From positions 558,001 through 622,000 of the forward strand of contig OY762275.1 of assembly GCA_963665505.1 (NCBI GenBank): 64,000 nt of DNA, given 5' to 3'. Shown here piece after piece: positions 40,880 to 50,017 of this stretch. This DNA comes from QANA01 sp963665505. GTDB taxonomy: Bacteria > Bacillota > Clostridia > Christensenellales > Christensenellaceae. The notes under the pieces are model-generated. The model ran no database searches. It was not told the DNA's origin and worked only from the letters and a program-made list of their open reading frames with translations. Numbering within the stretch: the first letter of the stretch is position 1; the number at the start of each line of letters is the position of its first letter. Made by a program: the position numbers and the translations under genes.

Positions 40880-43411
40880 ATGACAGAGAAAACCCCCTTG
40901 AAAGGGCTTTCTATGCTGCAGGTAAAAAAACTGCAGGAACAATACGGAAAAAACGTGCTCACGCCGCAGAAAAAGATCGGTTTCCTCCACAAATTGCTGC
41001 ATATCATCAGCGAGCCTATGTTTTTACTGCTGATCGCGGCCTCGGTCATCTATTTTATTCTGGGAGAGCCGCGGGACGGTGCGGTCATGCTGTTGTTTGT
41101 GCTGGGCATCATCAGCATCGACGTGATCCAGGAATGGAAGACCGACAAGACGCTGCGTGCGCTGCATAGTCTTTCTGCGCCCCATATCAAGGTCATACGC
41201 GAAGGAGAAGAGCAAGAGATCGAAAGTGAAGACCTGGTGCCGGGCGATCTGATGCTGATCCAGGAAGGCGTCAAGATCCCGGCGGACGGCGTTGTCCTGC
41301 GCGGCAGCGACCTCCGCGTGGATGAATCTTCCCTGACAGGCGAAGCGGAAGGGGTTTGGAAAGTCACTACGGAAGAAGGGGAGGCATCTTCTTCAGATTA
41401 CTGGAGGAAAGACTATTGCTATGCCGGTACGCTGGTGGTCCAGGGTAGCGGGACCGTGCGCGTGGAAAAGACCGGGCCTTCGACCGAATACGGGAAGATC
41501 GGCCAACATGTGGCAACCGCACCCGAACGCCCGACCCCGCTGCAAATACAGACGAACAGTCTGGTAAAGCGCAGCGCGGGGATCGCCGCAATGCTCTTTG
41601 TACTGGTGGGCGTGATCACGTATATCAATATCCCGGACCACGCGTTTGGCGCCCGCATGATCGAGAGCATTTTGTCGGGCATCACATTGGCCATGGCGAT
41701 GATCCCGGAGGAATTCCCCGTTGTGCTCACCGTGTTTCTTTCGCTGGGAGCATGGCGGCTGGCAAAAAAAAATTCGCTTATCCGCAGGCTGCCCTCCGTT
41801 GAAACGTTGGGAGCGGTTTCGGTATTGTGCGTGGATAAAACGGGTACGATCACGATGAACCGTATGCGCGTGCAGGAGATATGGGCGGCGGACTGTACAA
41901 AGACTGATTTATGCGAGACGATGGGACTGGGCTGCGAACCGGATACCTACGACCCGATGGAAAAAGCGATGCTGGATTACTGTACGGAGCGCGGGATTTC
42001 GCAGGCGCATCTGTTCAGCGGGACGATGCTCAAAGAATATTCTTTTACGAATGAACTTAAAATGATGGGGCATGTATGGCTGCACGACGGGACGGTATTG
42101 GTCGCGGCCAAAGGTTCGCCTGAGCGGATATTGGGACTCTGCAACCTGCCCGCTGCGAAAAAACGGGAGGCGGAAGAAAAAGTGCTGGAAATGGCGGCAC
42201 AGGGACTGCGTGTGATCGCGGTCGGGAAAATGTTCCCGGCGACGGAAGCGGAGATCCCCGCGGAACTTACAGACTGCCGGTTGACGTTTTGCGGGCTGGT
42301 GGGACTGGAAGATCCGCCGCGGGAAAGCATAAAAAAAGACATCGCGGTCTGTACGCAGGCGGGTATCCGCGTTGTGATGATCACGGGGGACAACGGGACG
42401 ACGGCCGGCGCGATCGCAAAAAAAATCGGTATGCCGGGCAGCGACCGTATACTCACCGGGGACAGAATAGAAGCCATGTCGGAAGAAGAGCTGCGTAAGG
42501 CGGTCCGGCGCGTAAATATTTTTTCTAGGGTGGTCCCGCAGCATAAGATGCGTATCGTACAGGCGTTTCGGGAGAACGGAGAGATCGTCGCGATGACGGG
42601 GGACGGGGTGAACGACGCCCCGGCCCTGAAATATGCCGATATCGGGATCGCCATGGGCAAAAGAGGTTCCGAGGTTTCGCGGGAAGCGGCCGACCTGATC
42701 TTGTTGGACGACAATTTCTCCACCATTGTGGAAACGATCGAGGACGGACGGAAGATCTATGACAATATCCGTAAAGCCATCGGGTATATTTTCTCTATCC
42801 ATATCCCGATCGCACTGGCATCGCTGTTTGCGCCCCTGCTGCACGTTGTGCCGGCCAACCTGATGCTTTTGCCGCTGCATATCGTGCTGCTCGAACTGCT
42901 GATAGACCCGACTTGCTCCATTGTTCTGGAGCGGCAGCCGGCCGAACCCGATACCATGCACAGGAAACCGAGGGATCCTAAGGAAAAAATTGTCACGGCG
43001 GGGTCTCTGCTGAAGAGCATCGCGCAGGGGATCATTTTATTTGCGGCGTCTTTCGGGGCCTATTATGCGCTGCTCTCCCGGTATCTGGATAATGCGCCGC
43101 TGGCCCGCACGATGGGGCTAAGCATATTGATCTTTTCCAATTTATTCCTGGTACAGGTCAATACTTCCGAACATGCGTATACGGTACAATCTGTCCTGCG
43201 TCTGGCGCATGATAAAGTCATGTGGGCGGCGCATCTGCTCACTATCGGCGGGCTGCTGGCACTGCTGTACACGCCGCTCGGCGGATACCTGAAACTGACC
43301 CCGCTTTCTGCCGGACAGTTTTTCGCCGCGTTGGGGATAGCGGCGGCCGCGGTATTCTGGTATGACCTTGTAAAACTTATAAGAAATATCGGAAAGAAAA
43401 AACAACGATAA
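40880..43411 (+). CDS. P-type cation-transporting ATPase, probably Co2+/Ni2+ exporter
   Basis: An 843-residue P-type ATPase. The actuator motif is TGEA at 153-156, the phosphorylated Asp is Asp319 in DKTGT, and the hinge is GDGVNDAPAL. The membrane-4 ion site reads IPEEFP (275-280) rather than PEGLP of SERCA-like Ca2+ pumps. About ten membrane helices fit the P2 group. There is no N-terminal metal-binding CxxC domain as in P1B pumps. It would be annotated as a calcium or general cation pump, but the riboswitch before it argues for Co2+ or Ni2+ efflux. A hairpin terminator follows. Confidence 0.88.
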   Translation: MTEKTPLKGLSMLQVKKLQEQYGKNVLTPQKKIGFLHKLLHIISEPMFLLLIAASVIYFILGEPRDGAVMLLFVLGIISIDVIQEWKTDKTLRALHSLSAPHIKVIREGEEQEIESEDLVPGDLMLIQEGVKIPADGVVLRGSDLRVDESSLTGEAEGVWKVTTEEGEASSSDYWRKDYCYAGTLVVQGSGTVRVEKTGPSTEYGKIGQHVATAPERPTPLQIQTNSLVKRSAGIAAMLFVLVGVITYINIPDHAFGARMIESILSGITLAMAMIPEEFPVVLTVFLSLGAWRLAKKNSLIRRLPSVETLGAVSVLCVDKTGTITMNRMRVQEIWAADCTKTDLCETMGLGCEPDTYDPMEKAMLDYCTERGISQAHLFSGTMLKEYSFTNELKMMGHVWLHDGTVLVAAKGSPERILGLCNLPAAKKREAEEKVLEMAAQGLRVIAVGKMFPATEAEIPAELTDCRLTFCGLVGLEDPPRESIKKDIAVCTQAGIRVVMITGDNGTTAGAIAKKIGMPGSDRILTGDRIEAMSEEELRKAVRRVNIFSRVVPQHKMRIVQAFRENGEIVAMTGDGVNDAPALKYADIGIAMGKRGSEVSREAADLILLDDNFSTIVETIEDGRKIYDNIRKAIGYIFSIHIPIALASLFAPLLHVVPANLMLLPLHIVLLELLIDPTCSIVLERQPAEPDTMHRKPRDPKEKIVTAGSLLKSIAQGIILFAASFGAYYALLSRYLDNAPLARTMGLSILIFSNLFLVQVNTSEHAYTVQSVLRLAHDKVMWAAHLLTIGGLLALLYTPLGGYLKLTPLSAGQFFAALGIAAAAVFWYDLVKLIRNIGKKKQR

Positions 43412-43426
43412 AAAACAATTTTCAGG

Positions 43427-43457
43427 GGAAACGGGATGTCTCGTTTTCCTTTTTTTG
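43427..43457 (+). terminator. Terminator after the P-type ATPase gene
   Basis: GGAAACGGGA pairs with TCTCGTTTTCC (one bulged T), followed by TTTTTTT. Confidence 0.7.
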
Positions 43458-43539
43458 TGCAGGGGTCTTTTCTAACCGGGAAAATTGTGATAGTATGGAA
43501 TACAAAAACCAATACAGCCTGCCGATGAAAGGAAAGCAG

Positions 43540-44316
43540 ATGAAATATTATGTCGTGGACGTGTTTACGGATACGCTGTTCAGCGGGAACCCGGCGGGTG
43601 TCTGCCTGCTGGACGATTGGCCGGAAGACAGCCTTTTACAGAACATCGCATTTGAAAACAACCTTGCCGAGACTGCTTTTGCAGTCAAAAAAGAGGGGTA
43701 TTATGCGCTCCGGTGGTTCACGCCGCAGGTGGAAGTAGATCTGTGCGGCCATGCTACGCTGGCCAGCGCATATGTGTTGCTGCAACAGGCGGGTAAAACG
43801 CCGCGGCAGGTGGAGTTCCGCACAAAAAGTGGGGCGCTTACCGTGCGGAAAGACGGCGATCTTTTTATGATGGATTTCCCCAGCAGAAAACCCGTTTCCT
43901 GCCCTGCCCCAGCCGTTCTGGAAAAGGCGCTGGGGGCCCGCGTATTGGAGACGCACAAGGCGAGGGATCTGCTCGTGCTGGTGGAGGACCGGGATACGGT
44001 GGCCTCTTTGCAGCCGGATTTTCCTTTATTGAAGAGCATAAAAGGTGTGCTGGGAATCATTGTGACGGCAAAGGGAGACCAGTGTGACTTCGTATCGCGT
44101 TTTTTTGCGCCTGGCGTCGGGATCGATGAAGACCCGGTCACGGGGTCTTCGCACAGCACGCTGATTCCGTTCTGGAAAGAACGGCTGCAAAAGACGGATA
44201 TGATGGCAAGGCAGCTTTCCAGGCGGGGAGGCAGCCTGATCTGTAAAGACCGCGGCGAACGGGTGTTGATCGGCGGCAAAGCGCGGCTGTATCTGAAGGG
44301 CGATATTTTATTGTAA
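43540..44316 (+). CDS. PhzF-family isomerase/epimerase
   Basis: A 258-residue protein of the phenazine biosynthesis PhzF/DapF-like fold. The start at 43540 has AAAGGAAAG before it; the frame is open 45 bases upstream. Family features are VDVFTDTLFSGNPAGVCLLD and the catalytic Glu in NNLAETAFAV; the C-terminal repeat has GVGIDEDPVTGSSHSTL. No phenazine genes are present. Members act on diverse small substrates, so the role is unknown. Confidence 0.87.
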   Translation: MKYYVVDVFTDTLFSGNPAGVCLLDDWPEDSLLQNIAFENNLAETAFAVKKEGYYALRWFTPQVEVDLCGHATLASAYVLLQQAGKTPRQVEFRTKSGALTVRKDGDLFMMDFPSRKPVSCPAPAVLEKALGARVLETHKARDLLVLVEDRDTVASLQPDFPLLKSIKGVLGIIVTAKGDQCDFVSRFFAPGVGIDEDPVTGSSHSTLIPFWKERLQKTDMMARQLSRRGGSLICKDRGERVLIGGKARLYLKGDILL

Positions 44317-44348
44317 AATTTTCAGTATTGGAGTGGGGGAAAAGAAAA

Positions 44349-45533
44349 ATGGAACTAAAGTATGCAAGGAGAATGTCTAACCTGAAAGCTTCGGAAATAC
44401 GGGAGATACTGAAGGTGACCCAGCGCCCGGAGGTGATCTCCTTTGCCGGAGGTTTGCCGGCGCCCGAACTTTTTCCTGTGGAAGAGATCAAGAACGTGTG
44501 CCGTATCGTACTGGATGAATCGGCCCAAAAGGCGCTGCAGTATACAACGACCGAAGGGTTTGCGCCCCTGCGGGAATGGATCGCAAACAGGATAAACAAG
44601 CAAAACGGCACGTCTTTTGACAAAGAGGATGTGCTGATCACGCACGGTTCGCAGCAGGCGCTCGATCTTGCGGGCAAAGTGTTTTTGGACGAGGGCGATA
44701 TCGTACTGTGCGAATCGCCGACGTATCTGGCCGCGATCACGGCGTTCAGGGCATACGATTGTACGTTTATCGAGGTACCCACAGACAGCGGGGGCATGGT
44801 GCTGGAAGAACTGGAAAACATCCTTGCATCGGCCTCCAATGCAAAACTCATCTATGTCATCCCGAATTTCCAGAACCCGACGGGAAAAACCTGGAGCCTG
44901 GAAAGAAGAAAAGGACTGGCAGAATTGGCGCTACGGTATCATGTCCCGGTCCTGGAAGACAACCCATATGGGGAGTTGCGCTTTGAAGGAGAACCCGTTG
45001 TATCGGTGCAGGCGTTCGATACAAATGGATATGTGCTGGACACCGGCACGTTTTCCAAGATATTCTGCCCGGGGTACCGGATCGGCTGGGTGATCGGGGA
45101 TAAGGAAATTATCAAAAAATTTATCATGGTCAAGCAGGGCGCCGACCTGCAGTGCAATACGCTTGCGCAGATGGAGATCGCGAAATATCTGGAACTGTAC
45201 GACATTGATGCGCATATTGCCAGAATACGGAAAGTTTATCGTGCGCGCAGAGACCTGGCGATCGCTATGATGGAGAAGGAATTTCCGGCGTGCGTGCGTT
45301 TTTCCCGGCCGCAGGGAGGGCTGTTCACCTGGGTGGAATTGCCCGAAAACAGCAATGCAAGGGATATCCTGGTGAGAAGCCTGGAAAAAAATGTGGCCTT
45401 TGTGCCCGGCGGATCCTTCTTCCCCAACGGCGGAAGAGAAAATACATTACGGATCAATTTCTCAAACATGCCGGAAGAAAAGATCGTAGAGGGGCTGAAG
45501 CGGCTGGCCGAGGTCCTGCATACCTTCCTATAA
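44349..45533 (+). CDS. PLP-dependent aminotransferase (2-aminoadipate type)
   Basis: A 394-residue class I/II aminotransferase. The cofactor Lys is Lys237 in TGTFSKIFCPGYRIGWV; Asn-Pro-Thr-Gly is in FQNPTGKTW and the substrate-binding Arg in TLRINFSN. It resembles the MocR-related, 2-aminoadipate/valine-pyruvate group. It could feed keto acids to the ferredoxin-dependent oxidoreductase, but that is inference. The gene starts 32 bases after the PhzF gene and ends at a clear terminator. Confidence 0.9.
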   Translation: MELKYARRMSNLKASEIREILKVTQRPEVISFAGGLPAPELFPVEEIKNVCRIVLDESAQKALQYTTTEGFAPLREWIANRINKQNGTSFDKEDVLITHGSQQALDLAGKVFLDEGDIVLCESPTYLAAITAFRAYDCTFIEVPTDSGGMVLEELENILASASNAKLIYVIPNFQNPTGKTWSLERRKGLAELALRYHVPVLEDNPYGELRFEGEPVVSVQAFDTNGYVLDTGTFSKIFCPGYRIGWVIGDKEIIKKFIMVKQGADLQCNTLAQMEIAKYLELYDIDAHIARIRKVYRARRDLAIAMMEKEFPACVRFSRPQGGLFTWVELPENSNARDILVRSLEKNVAFVPGGSFFPNGGRENTLRINFSNMPEEKIVEGLKRLAEVLHTFL

Positions 45534-45553
45534 TATGCATTGTTTATTGGGAG

Positions 45554-45582
45554 AAAGCGACCCGCCGGACGGGTCGCTTTTC
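45554..45582 (+). terminator. Aminotransferase terminator
   Basis: AAAGCGACCCG (45554-45564) pairs with CGGGTCGCTTT and leads to TTTT. Confidence 0.88.
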
Positions 45583-45600
45583 CATTGAAAAGGAAGGCTT

Positions 45601-45687
45601 GTGAACAAAGAGGAAAATGTCAAAAGTAAAGGGAATCAAAAACAGCTAAAAAAGGACAAAAAAGATCGGCCCAGCCCAGCATGTTAA
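45601..45687 (+). CDS. Possible 28-residue Lys-rich peptide
   Basis: GTG start with GGAAGG just upstream; the peptide begins VNKEENVKSKGNQKQLKKDK and ends in PAC. It is very basic and has no hydrophobic segment. It follows the terminator and has no promoter that I can place. It is listed only because the start site is good. Confidence 0.25.
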   Translation: MNKEENVKSKGNQKQLKKDKKDRPSPAC

Positions 45688-45736
45688 AAAACGAGGGACC
45701 GCTTATGGGGACGGCTCTGTCGCGGGATTTCCGGCG

Positions 45737-46048
45737 CTACTCTTTTTTCTCCGTATCCAGGGCGGCGTTTTCTTCGTTGGCAGCTTCCATAGGAATGCTT
45801 TTGGCGATCACCAGGTAGGCGATAACGGCCCCCAGGAATGCGGCGACCGCGTTCGCTGTCGTCTGGTCTGTCCGATTGCTTTCCAGAAAACTTACGATGG
45901 CAAAAGCAACGATGGCACAGCTGATCAACAGAATCTTGATGCTGAACGGATTTGTTTTCCTATTCCTGAAAAAAATCCATGCGATCAGCAGCGGGAATAG
46001 AAGAGAGAGCCCAAAAGTCAATGCGACAACGGCTAAATTCAACTCCAT
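45737..46048 (-). CDS. Small hypothetical membrane protein
   Basis: A 103-residue protein with three predicted membrane helices (VVALTFGLSLLFPLLIAWIF; IKILLISCAIVAFAIVSFL; AVAAFLGAVIAYLVIA) and a charged C-terminus. The start at 46048 has AGGAGA upstream. No family is recognised. It stands alone before the SIS genes. Confidence 0.6.
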   Translation of the reverse strand: MELNLAVVALTFGLSLLFPLLIAWIFFRNRKTNPFSIKILLISCAIVAFAIVSFLESNRTDQTTANAVAAFLGAVIAYLVIAKSIPMEAANEENAALDTEKKE

Positions 46049-46200
46049 ATGTGTATCTCCTGTTTTCATTGGATTTTTTAAAAATAAGGCTCGTTGCATA
46101 CTTTCGAAATATGTGTAATATTACAAAATATCGTACCATGGCGCAAACAAAAAAACAATGAAAAGACGGGCGGGTGCTGGCAGGACACGCCAAAAACCGA

Positions 46201-46230
46201 AAAAAAGGCGGCGCACGCTGCGCCGCCTTT
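46201..46230 (-). terminator. Terminator of first SIS gene
   Basis: GGCGGCGC-ACGCT-GCGCCGCC with six A bases on the plus strand giving a U-tract on the minus strand. Nearly identical to the terminator at 47142. Confidence 0.88.
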
Positions 46231-46243
46231 ATAAATGTACAGC

Positions 46244-46873
46244 TTACTCGAGATTGTTGTGATAATACAGGATGTCTTCTTTTTTGCCGCCGATTTTGAC
46301 CATGACGATTTCCTTCAAAACTTCGTTCAAGGCGAACATGGTTTCGTAGATGCCTGTGACCCCATCGTATGCCAACTCTTCTCTTTCCTCGGGGGTCATA
46401 CCAAAATCTAATTTTCTGCCAAGTGCCTTATCCTTGGATACCGAGAATTTCTTGAAGGTGCCGGCAGAGAGCCTGGGAACCGTCAGGTGTATGTCCGCGA
46501 GCTTGCCGATGACGGAATCCTCCGGAGCGGAAGCGGAAATCAACGCGACAGTTGCGCCAAAATCTTCTTTTGCTTCCTTTGCGAGCACAATAACAGTCTT
46601 GGTATTGCCCGTACCCGAACCGACCACCAGCAAATCATCTTTCTGGATGGAAGGGGTGGAGTTATCCCACACGCAATACACCGTCTTGCCCAGCTGAGAC
46701 ATATCCATGCCGAGGATCCGGATGATATTGCCCGCGCGGCCCCAACCCGCGATGAAGATGCGCTTTGCATTTGCGAGTGCATCGGTAAATTTTTCGAGCT
46801 GATCAAGATCGATCTGGTTCAAGCTGTCCGAAATGTTTTTACCGGCACATGCCAATAGTTTTTTGTAATCCAT
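46244..46873 (-). CDS. SIS-domain protein, hexuloisomerase-like, copy 1
   Basis: A 209-residue SIS (sugar isomerase) protein. Signature segments are IFIAGWGRAGNIIRILGMD, CVWDNSTPSIQKDDLLVVGSGTGNTKT and VALISASAP. The layout resembles 6-phospho-3-hexuloisomerase (HxlB) of the ribulose monophosphate pathway, but the binding loops differ enough that only the fold is certain. A close paralogue is encoded just upstream at 47179. It has its own promoter and terminator. Confidence 0.8.
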   Translation of the reverse strand: MDYKKLLACAGKNISDSLNQIDLDQLEKFTDALANAKRIFIAGWGRAGNIIRILGMDMSQLGKTVYCVWDNSTPSIQKDDLLVVGSGTGNTKTVIVLAKEAKEDFGATVALISASAPEDSVIGKLADIHLTVPRLSAGTFKKFSVSKDKALGRKLDFGMTPEEREELAYDGVTGIYETMFALNEVLKEIVMVKIGGKKEDILYYHNNLE

Positions 46874-46916
46874 AAAAGCCTCCTTTTCAAAATCTCAATA
46901 AAAAAACTATATTAAT

Positions 46917-46946
46917 ATTATATACATGTTTTAGTTGTAAATGCAA
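46917..46946 (-). promoter_or_regulatory. Promoter of SIS copy 1
   Basis: On the minus strand TTGCAT (46946-46941) and TATAAT (46922-46917), 18-base spacer. The gap 46874-47178 otherwise shows only AT-rich sequence and the terminator of copy 2. Confidence 0.6.
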
Positions 46947-47141
46947 TATGTGTATAAATGTTTTGTGTTACAAGTAAAAGATGAAACCAGAAATTTTCTG
47001 AATATGTCTGTTAATAATAAAAGAAGTACCCGCGTTATATCTATCAAACGCATATGAAGATATGTACATAAAAATAAAAAAGATAGTATCGTATGATACC
47101 GCCTAACTGTCTCACGTGCCCAAGCATAGGCGGACAGGATG

Positions 47142-47167
47142 AAAAAGGCGGCGCATGCTGCGCCGCC
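47142..47167 (-). terminator. Terminator of second SIS gene
   Basis: GGCGGCGC-ATGCT-GCGCCGCC plus A5 on the plus strand; differs from the copy 1 hairpin by one base in the loop. Confidence 0.85.
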
Positions 47168-47178
47168 CGATGTAGGAC

Positions 47179-47808
47179 TTATTCAAGGTTGTTGTGATAA
47201 TATATTATATCTTCCATCTTGCCGCCGATCTTGACCATAACGAGCTGTTTAATGACTTCGTTCAAAGCAAACGCGCTCTCGTAATAGCCGGTTACTCCGT
47301 CATAAGCCATCTGTTCCCTTTCCTCTGGGGACAGATCCAACTCGAACCTCTCGCCGAGGCCTTTATTTTTAGAATTGGAATTAGGACGCCTGAAAGGATG
47401 CTCTTTGATTCTGGGAACGGTAACATTTATGTCCGCGATTTGGCCGATGGTGGAGGTATCAGCTGGCGCACCGGAAATCAACGCGACAGTCGCACCAAAA
47501 TCCTTGGCTTCCTTGGCAATGATGGCAATGGTCTTGGTATTGCCTGAACCGGAACCAATGACCAAAAGGTCGTCTTTATGAATGGAAGGGGTGGAGTTAT
47601 CGCCTACGCAATACACCAGTTTGCCCAGCTGGGACATGTCCATGCCCAGGATACGGATAACGTTACCTGCACGGCCCCAACCCGAGATAAAAACGCGTTT
47701 TGCTTTTGCAAGAGCATCAGCCAATGCGTCGATTTGTTCAGGATCTACCTGATTCAAGGTTTCTGTAATGTTTTGACCGGCACATGCCAACAATTTCTTG
47801 ATATCCAT
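47179..47808 (-). CDS. SIS-domain protein, hexuloisomerase-like, copy 2
   Basis: A 209-residue paralogue of the gene at 46244. Matching segments include KLLACAGQNITETLNQV, FISGWGRAGNVIRILGMDMS, CVGDNSTPSIHKDDLLVIGSGSGNTKT and the shared tail VMVKIGGK.EDI.YYHNNLE. Differences are concentrated near residues 130-150, next to the expected substrate site, so the copies may have different sugar-phosphate substrates. It has its own promoter and a terminator copied with the gene, which points to a tandem duplication of a whole unit. Confidence 0.8.
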   Translation of the reverse strand: MDIKKLLACAGQNITETLNQVDPEQIDALADALAKAKRVFISGWGRAGNVIRILGMDMSQLGKLVYCVGDNSTPSIHKDDLLVIGSGSGNTKTIAIIAKEAKDFGATVALISGAPADTSTIGQIADINVTVPRIKEHPFRRPNSNSKNKGLGERFELDLSPEEREQMAYDGVTGYYESAFALNEVIKQLVMVKIGGKMEDIIYYHNNLE

Positions 47809-47851
47809 AAATTTCTCCTTCTTTCTTTTTGTGAAATTTTCACTATCTTAT

Positions 47852-47880
47852 AGTATACTTATTTTTAAATAAAAATTCAA
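47852..47880 (-). promoter_or_regulatory. Promoter of SIS copy 2
   Basis: On the minus strand TTGAAT (47880-47875) and TATACT (47857-47852), 17-base spacer. Confidence 0.75.
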
Positions 47881-47930
47881 TATAGAAATCACTTACATTT
47901 TTATTTTTTACAGGCAGCGCAAGAAATAAA

Positions 47931-47956
47931 ATGTATAAAAAATGTTATTTATACAT
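47931..47956. promoter_or_regulatory. Inverted repeat upstream of SIS copy 2, possible operator
   Basis: ATGTATAAA (47931-47939) and TTTATACAT (47948-47956) are exact inverted repeats 8 bases apart, about 50 bases upstream of the -35 box. A similar TGTATAAATG occurs upstream of copy 1 near 46952-46961. Confidence 0.4.
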
Positions 47957-47969
47957 ACACGGTATGTTA

Positions 47970-48708
47970 TTATTGTTTATACGCCGTCAAGAAAATACGG
48001 GTAAAGGGATACAGGACGGATCCGTCTTCCTCTGCCGGATAGTTCTGCCGGATGGCGGCATCGTATGCATTTAGAAAAACTTGTCTTAGCGTATCGTCGG
48101 CAGGGCATTGACAAAGGGACGCAGCGAAGCGCCTTTCGTCCAGTCCACGATATCGCTTGGGTCCCCCATGACCTGGATATAATCCGTTTGCCATATATGA
48201 AATTTTGAGGTCAGGATGCGAATGATTTTATAAAAGGAATGGTTAGGATGATATTCCGGCTGGTTTGTAAAAGATCCGAAATAGCGGCTCCATTTTGGGG
48301 AAGCGATCAGTTTTTCTGCATAAGGGACCTGGATCGCCAGGGCGAACATGGTGAAAAGACGGAGGATTGCGCCGTCAAGAGCAGCTACCCATTGCAGCGC
48401 TGCATTGGAAAACACGATATCGAATTGCCCGAGGTTTTGAGAGGCTTTGGATATATCCTTGCCGTATCCATCCGGTAGCAAGATATTCTGCTTTGGTTTT
48501 ATCCAGCATGGCTTTTGACTTGTTGACCCCCAGGATATGCGCACCCGGCCTTTTGCGTTTCCGTACGGCTGTGCTGCCTGTCCCGCATCCGATATCGATG
48601 ATGCGGGCAGGATATCCTGTTTCTATCCGTGCGGCCAGGTAGATAGCGGGCTGTATCCGTTCTTTGCTGTATTTCAGGTATTGCTTTGGGTTCCAATCGG
48701 CGTTTTAT
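47970..48708 (-). pseudogene. Broken SAM-dependent methyltransferase (trans-aconitate methyltransferase type)
   Basis: Three frames of the minus strand carry consecutive parts of one protein. The N-terminal part reads ADWNPKQYLKYSKERIQPA, then RIIDIGCGTGSTAV (the SAM-binding motif I) and GVNKSKAMLDKTKAEYL. The middle part (within 48086-48480) has FDIVFSNAALQWVAALDGAI, and the last part has QVFLNAYDAAIRQNYPAEED. This matches Tam-like class I methyltransferases. At least two frameshifts separate the parts and no start codon was found, so the gene is dead. Confidence 0.85.
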
Positions 48709-48764
48709 TTTTTGGCGTGCCTGTTGTTCTCTTTCGAAAAAGGATGTGGGATGACCGGGATACT

Positions 48765-49856
48765 CTAACTGTCGATCCCCATGTTTACCAGATATTTTTG
48801 GCTCTCAGCGGTGTCCAGCGTGTCCTGTGTAAGGACACAATAAGGATTGGCAATATACCACTCGATCTCTCCTGTCAGGAGATATTCCAATAAAGAATAA
48901 GGGCAACTATACCCTGCAAGACAAGGGTCTTCCCCTATAATGCCATAGATGCGGTCGTCTTGCAGATATGCATAGGTCTTTTCGGAAAAACCATAGTTTA
49001 TGATGTAGAGGGAAGCGTTTTGCGGCCGGGCGGGGAGGGCTTCTGTTGTACGAAGGACTGTGTCGAGAAGAGTAGGGTCGGAGTTTGCCAAAACGAGGAG
49101 AGCAAGGGGTTCGTCCGGGTGGGATGTACAGATATCCTGCAGAAATTGCGCCGTTAGTTCGTTTGTAGCTTGCTTGCTCCACCAGATGCCATCCTCCATA
49201 GGATACGCGTTCTTCATACTGGTGTTCTTTTCCAAATAACCCGAAGAAACCGTTTCTGTTGTGGCCCAGCTGGAATTGAACATGCCAGTGCCCAATATTA
49301 CGAAGTAGCCTTGGCCGTCCGTTGCCTGTTCCGCCAATCTGGCGGCATCCTCGCCCATCCCCTGTATATCCTCCAAAGCCCGGCATCTGACCCAGGGAGA
49401 ATCGGCATTTAAAGCGTTGGTCATGAGGACGATCGGGCAGCCGTTTTCCTCGGTAAAGGTATCGGTCACATAAGCCCCGACTGCGTCCGCATTCACAGGG
49501 GAGAGAACGATGCCGTCCACGCCTTTGGCGAGCGCTTCGTCCAGGAGGGCTGTCTGAAGCGCAGCATCTTCCGTATTTGCGGGGGCGACGCAGTAGCCTT
49601 TGACGCCCTGTACGGAAAGCTCTTCCAACGCCTGCATGCAGCCGTTATAGGCGACGCCCCAATAGTCCCCGGTGGTTTCGGGATAGATACAGGCGATAAG
49701 ATACTGCCGGGCATGTGCGGAAGAAGCGCTGGTGGAAGCGACAATCGTATCGCTTGCAGATGCGGTATCGCTTGGAGAGGCTGTCTGATTTTTACAGGCC
49801 GCAAATAATAGCAGAATAAAGGCAAAAGCCGATAGGAAAGAGATGGTTTTTTTCAT
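48765..49856 (-). CDS. Sugar-binding-type periplasmic lipoprotein
   Basis: A 363-residue lipoprotein; the lipobox FAAC gives Cys21 as the lipidated residue, followed by a Ser/Thr-rich linker. The mature part has the type 1 periplasmic binding fold of sugar ABC importers: YLIACIYPETTGDYWGVAYN, then GVDGIVLSPVNADAVG and CPIVLMTNALN. No permease or ATPase genes are nearby. It may be an orphan binding protein or a sensor component. The minus-strand neighbours are broken, so this stretch may be decaying. Confidence 0.8.
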   Translation of the reverse strand: MKKTISFLSAFAFILLLFAACKNQTASPSDTASASDTIVASTSASSAHARQYLIACIYPETTGDYWGVAYNGCMQALEELSVQGVKGYCVAPANTEDAALQTALLDEALAKGVDGIVLSPVNADAVGAYVTDTFTEENGCPIVLMTNALNADSPWVRCRALEDIQGMGEDAARLAEQATDGQGYFVILGTGMFNSSWATTETVSSGYLEKNTSMKNAYPMEDGIWWSKQATNELTAQFLQDICTSHPDEPLALLVLANSDPTLLDTVLRTTEALPARPQNASLYIINYGFSEKTYAYLQDDRIYGIIGEDPCLAGYSCPYSLLEYLLTGEIEWYIANPYCVLTQDTLDTAESQKYLVNMGIDS

Positions 49857-50017
49857 TTCCTGCGCTCCTTTTTGATTAACTATCCTGGCTTATACGATTC
49901 GTTTTCATCTTAGCCATATTATACCAGGAATCCGTTCTGTCGGATATAGTAGAAGCAACTTCTATTTTATGCTATGCTTATATTACCTAAACCAAGGGCT
50001 TGAAAGGGGGAGAAACC

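Noticed and set aside
48765..49856. A complete sugar ABC transporter
   Set aside because: Only the binding protein is present; no permease or ATPase gene is adjacent.
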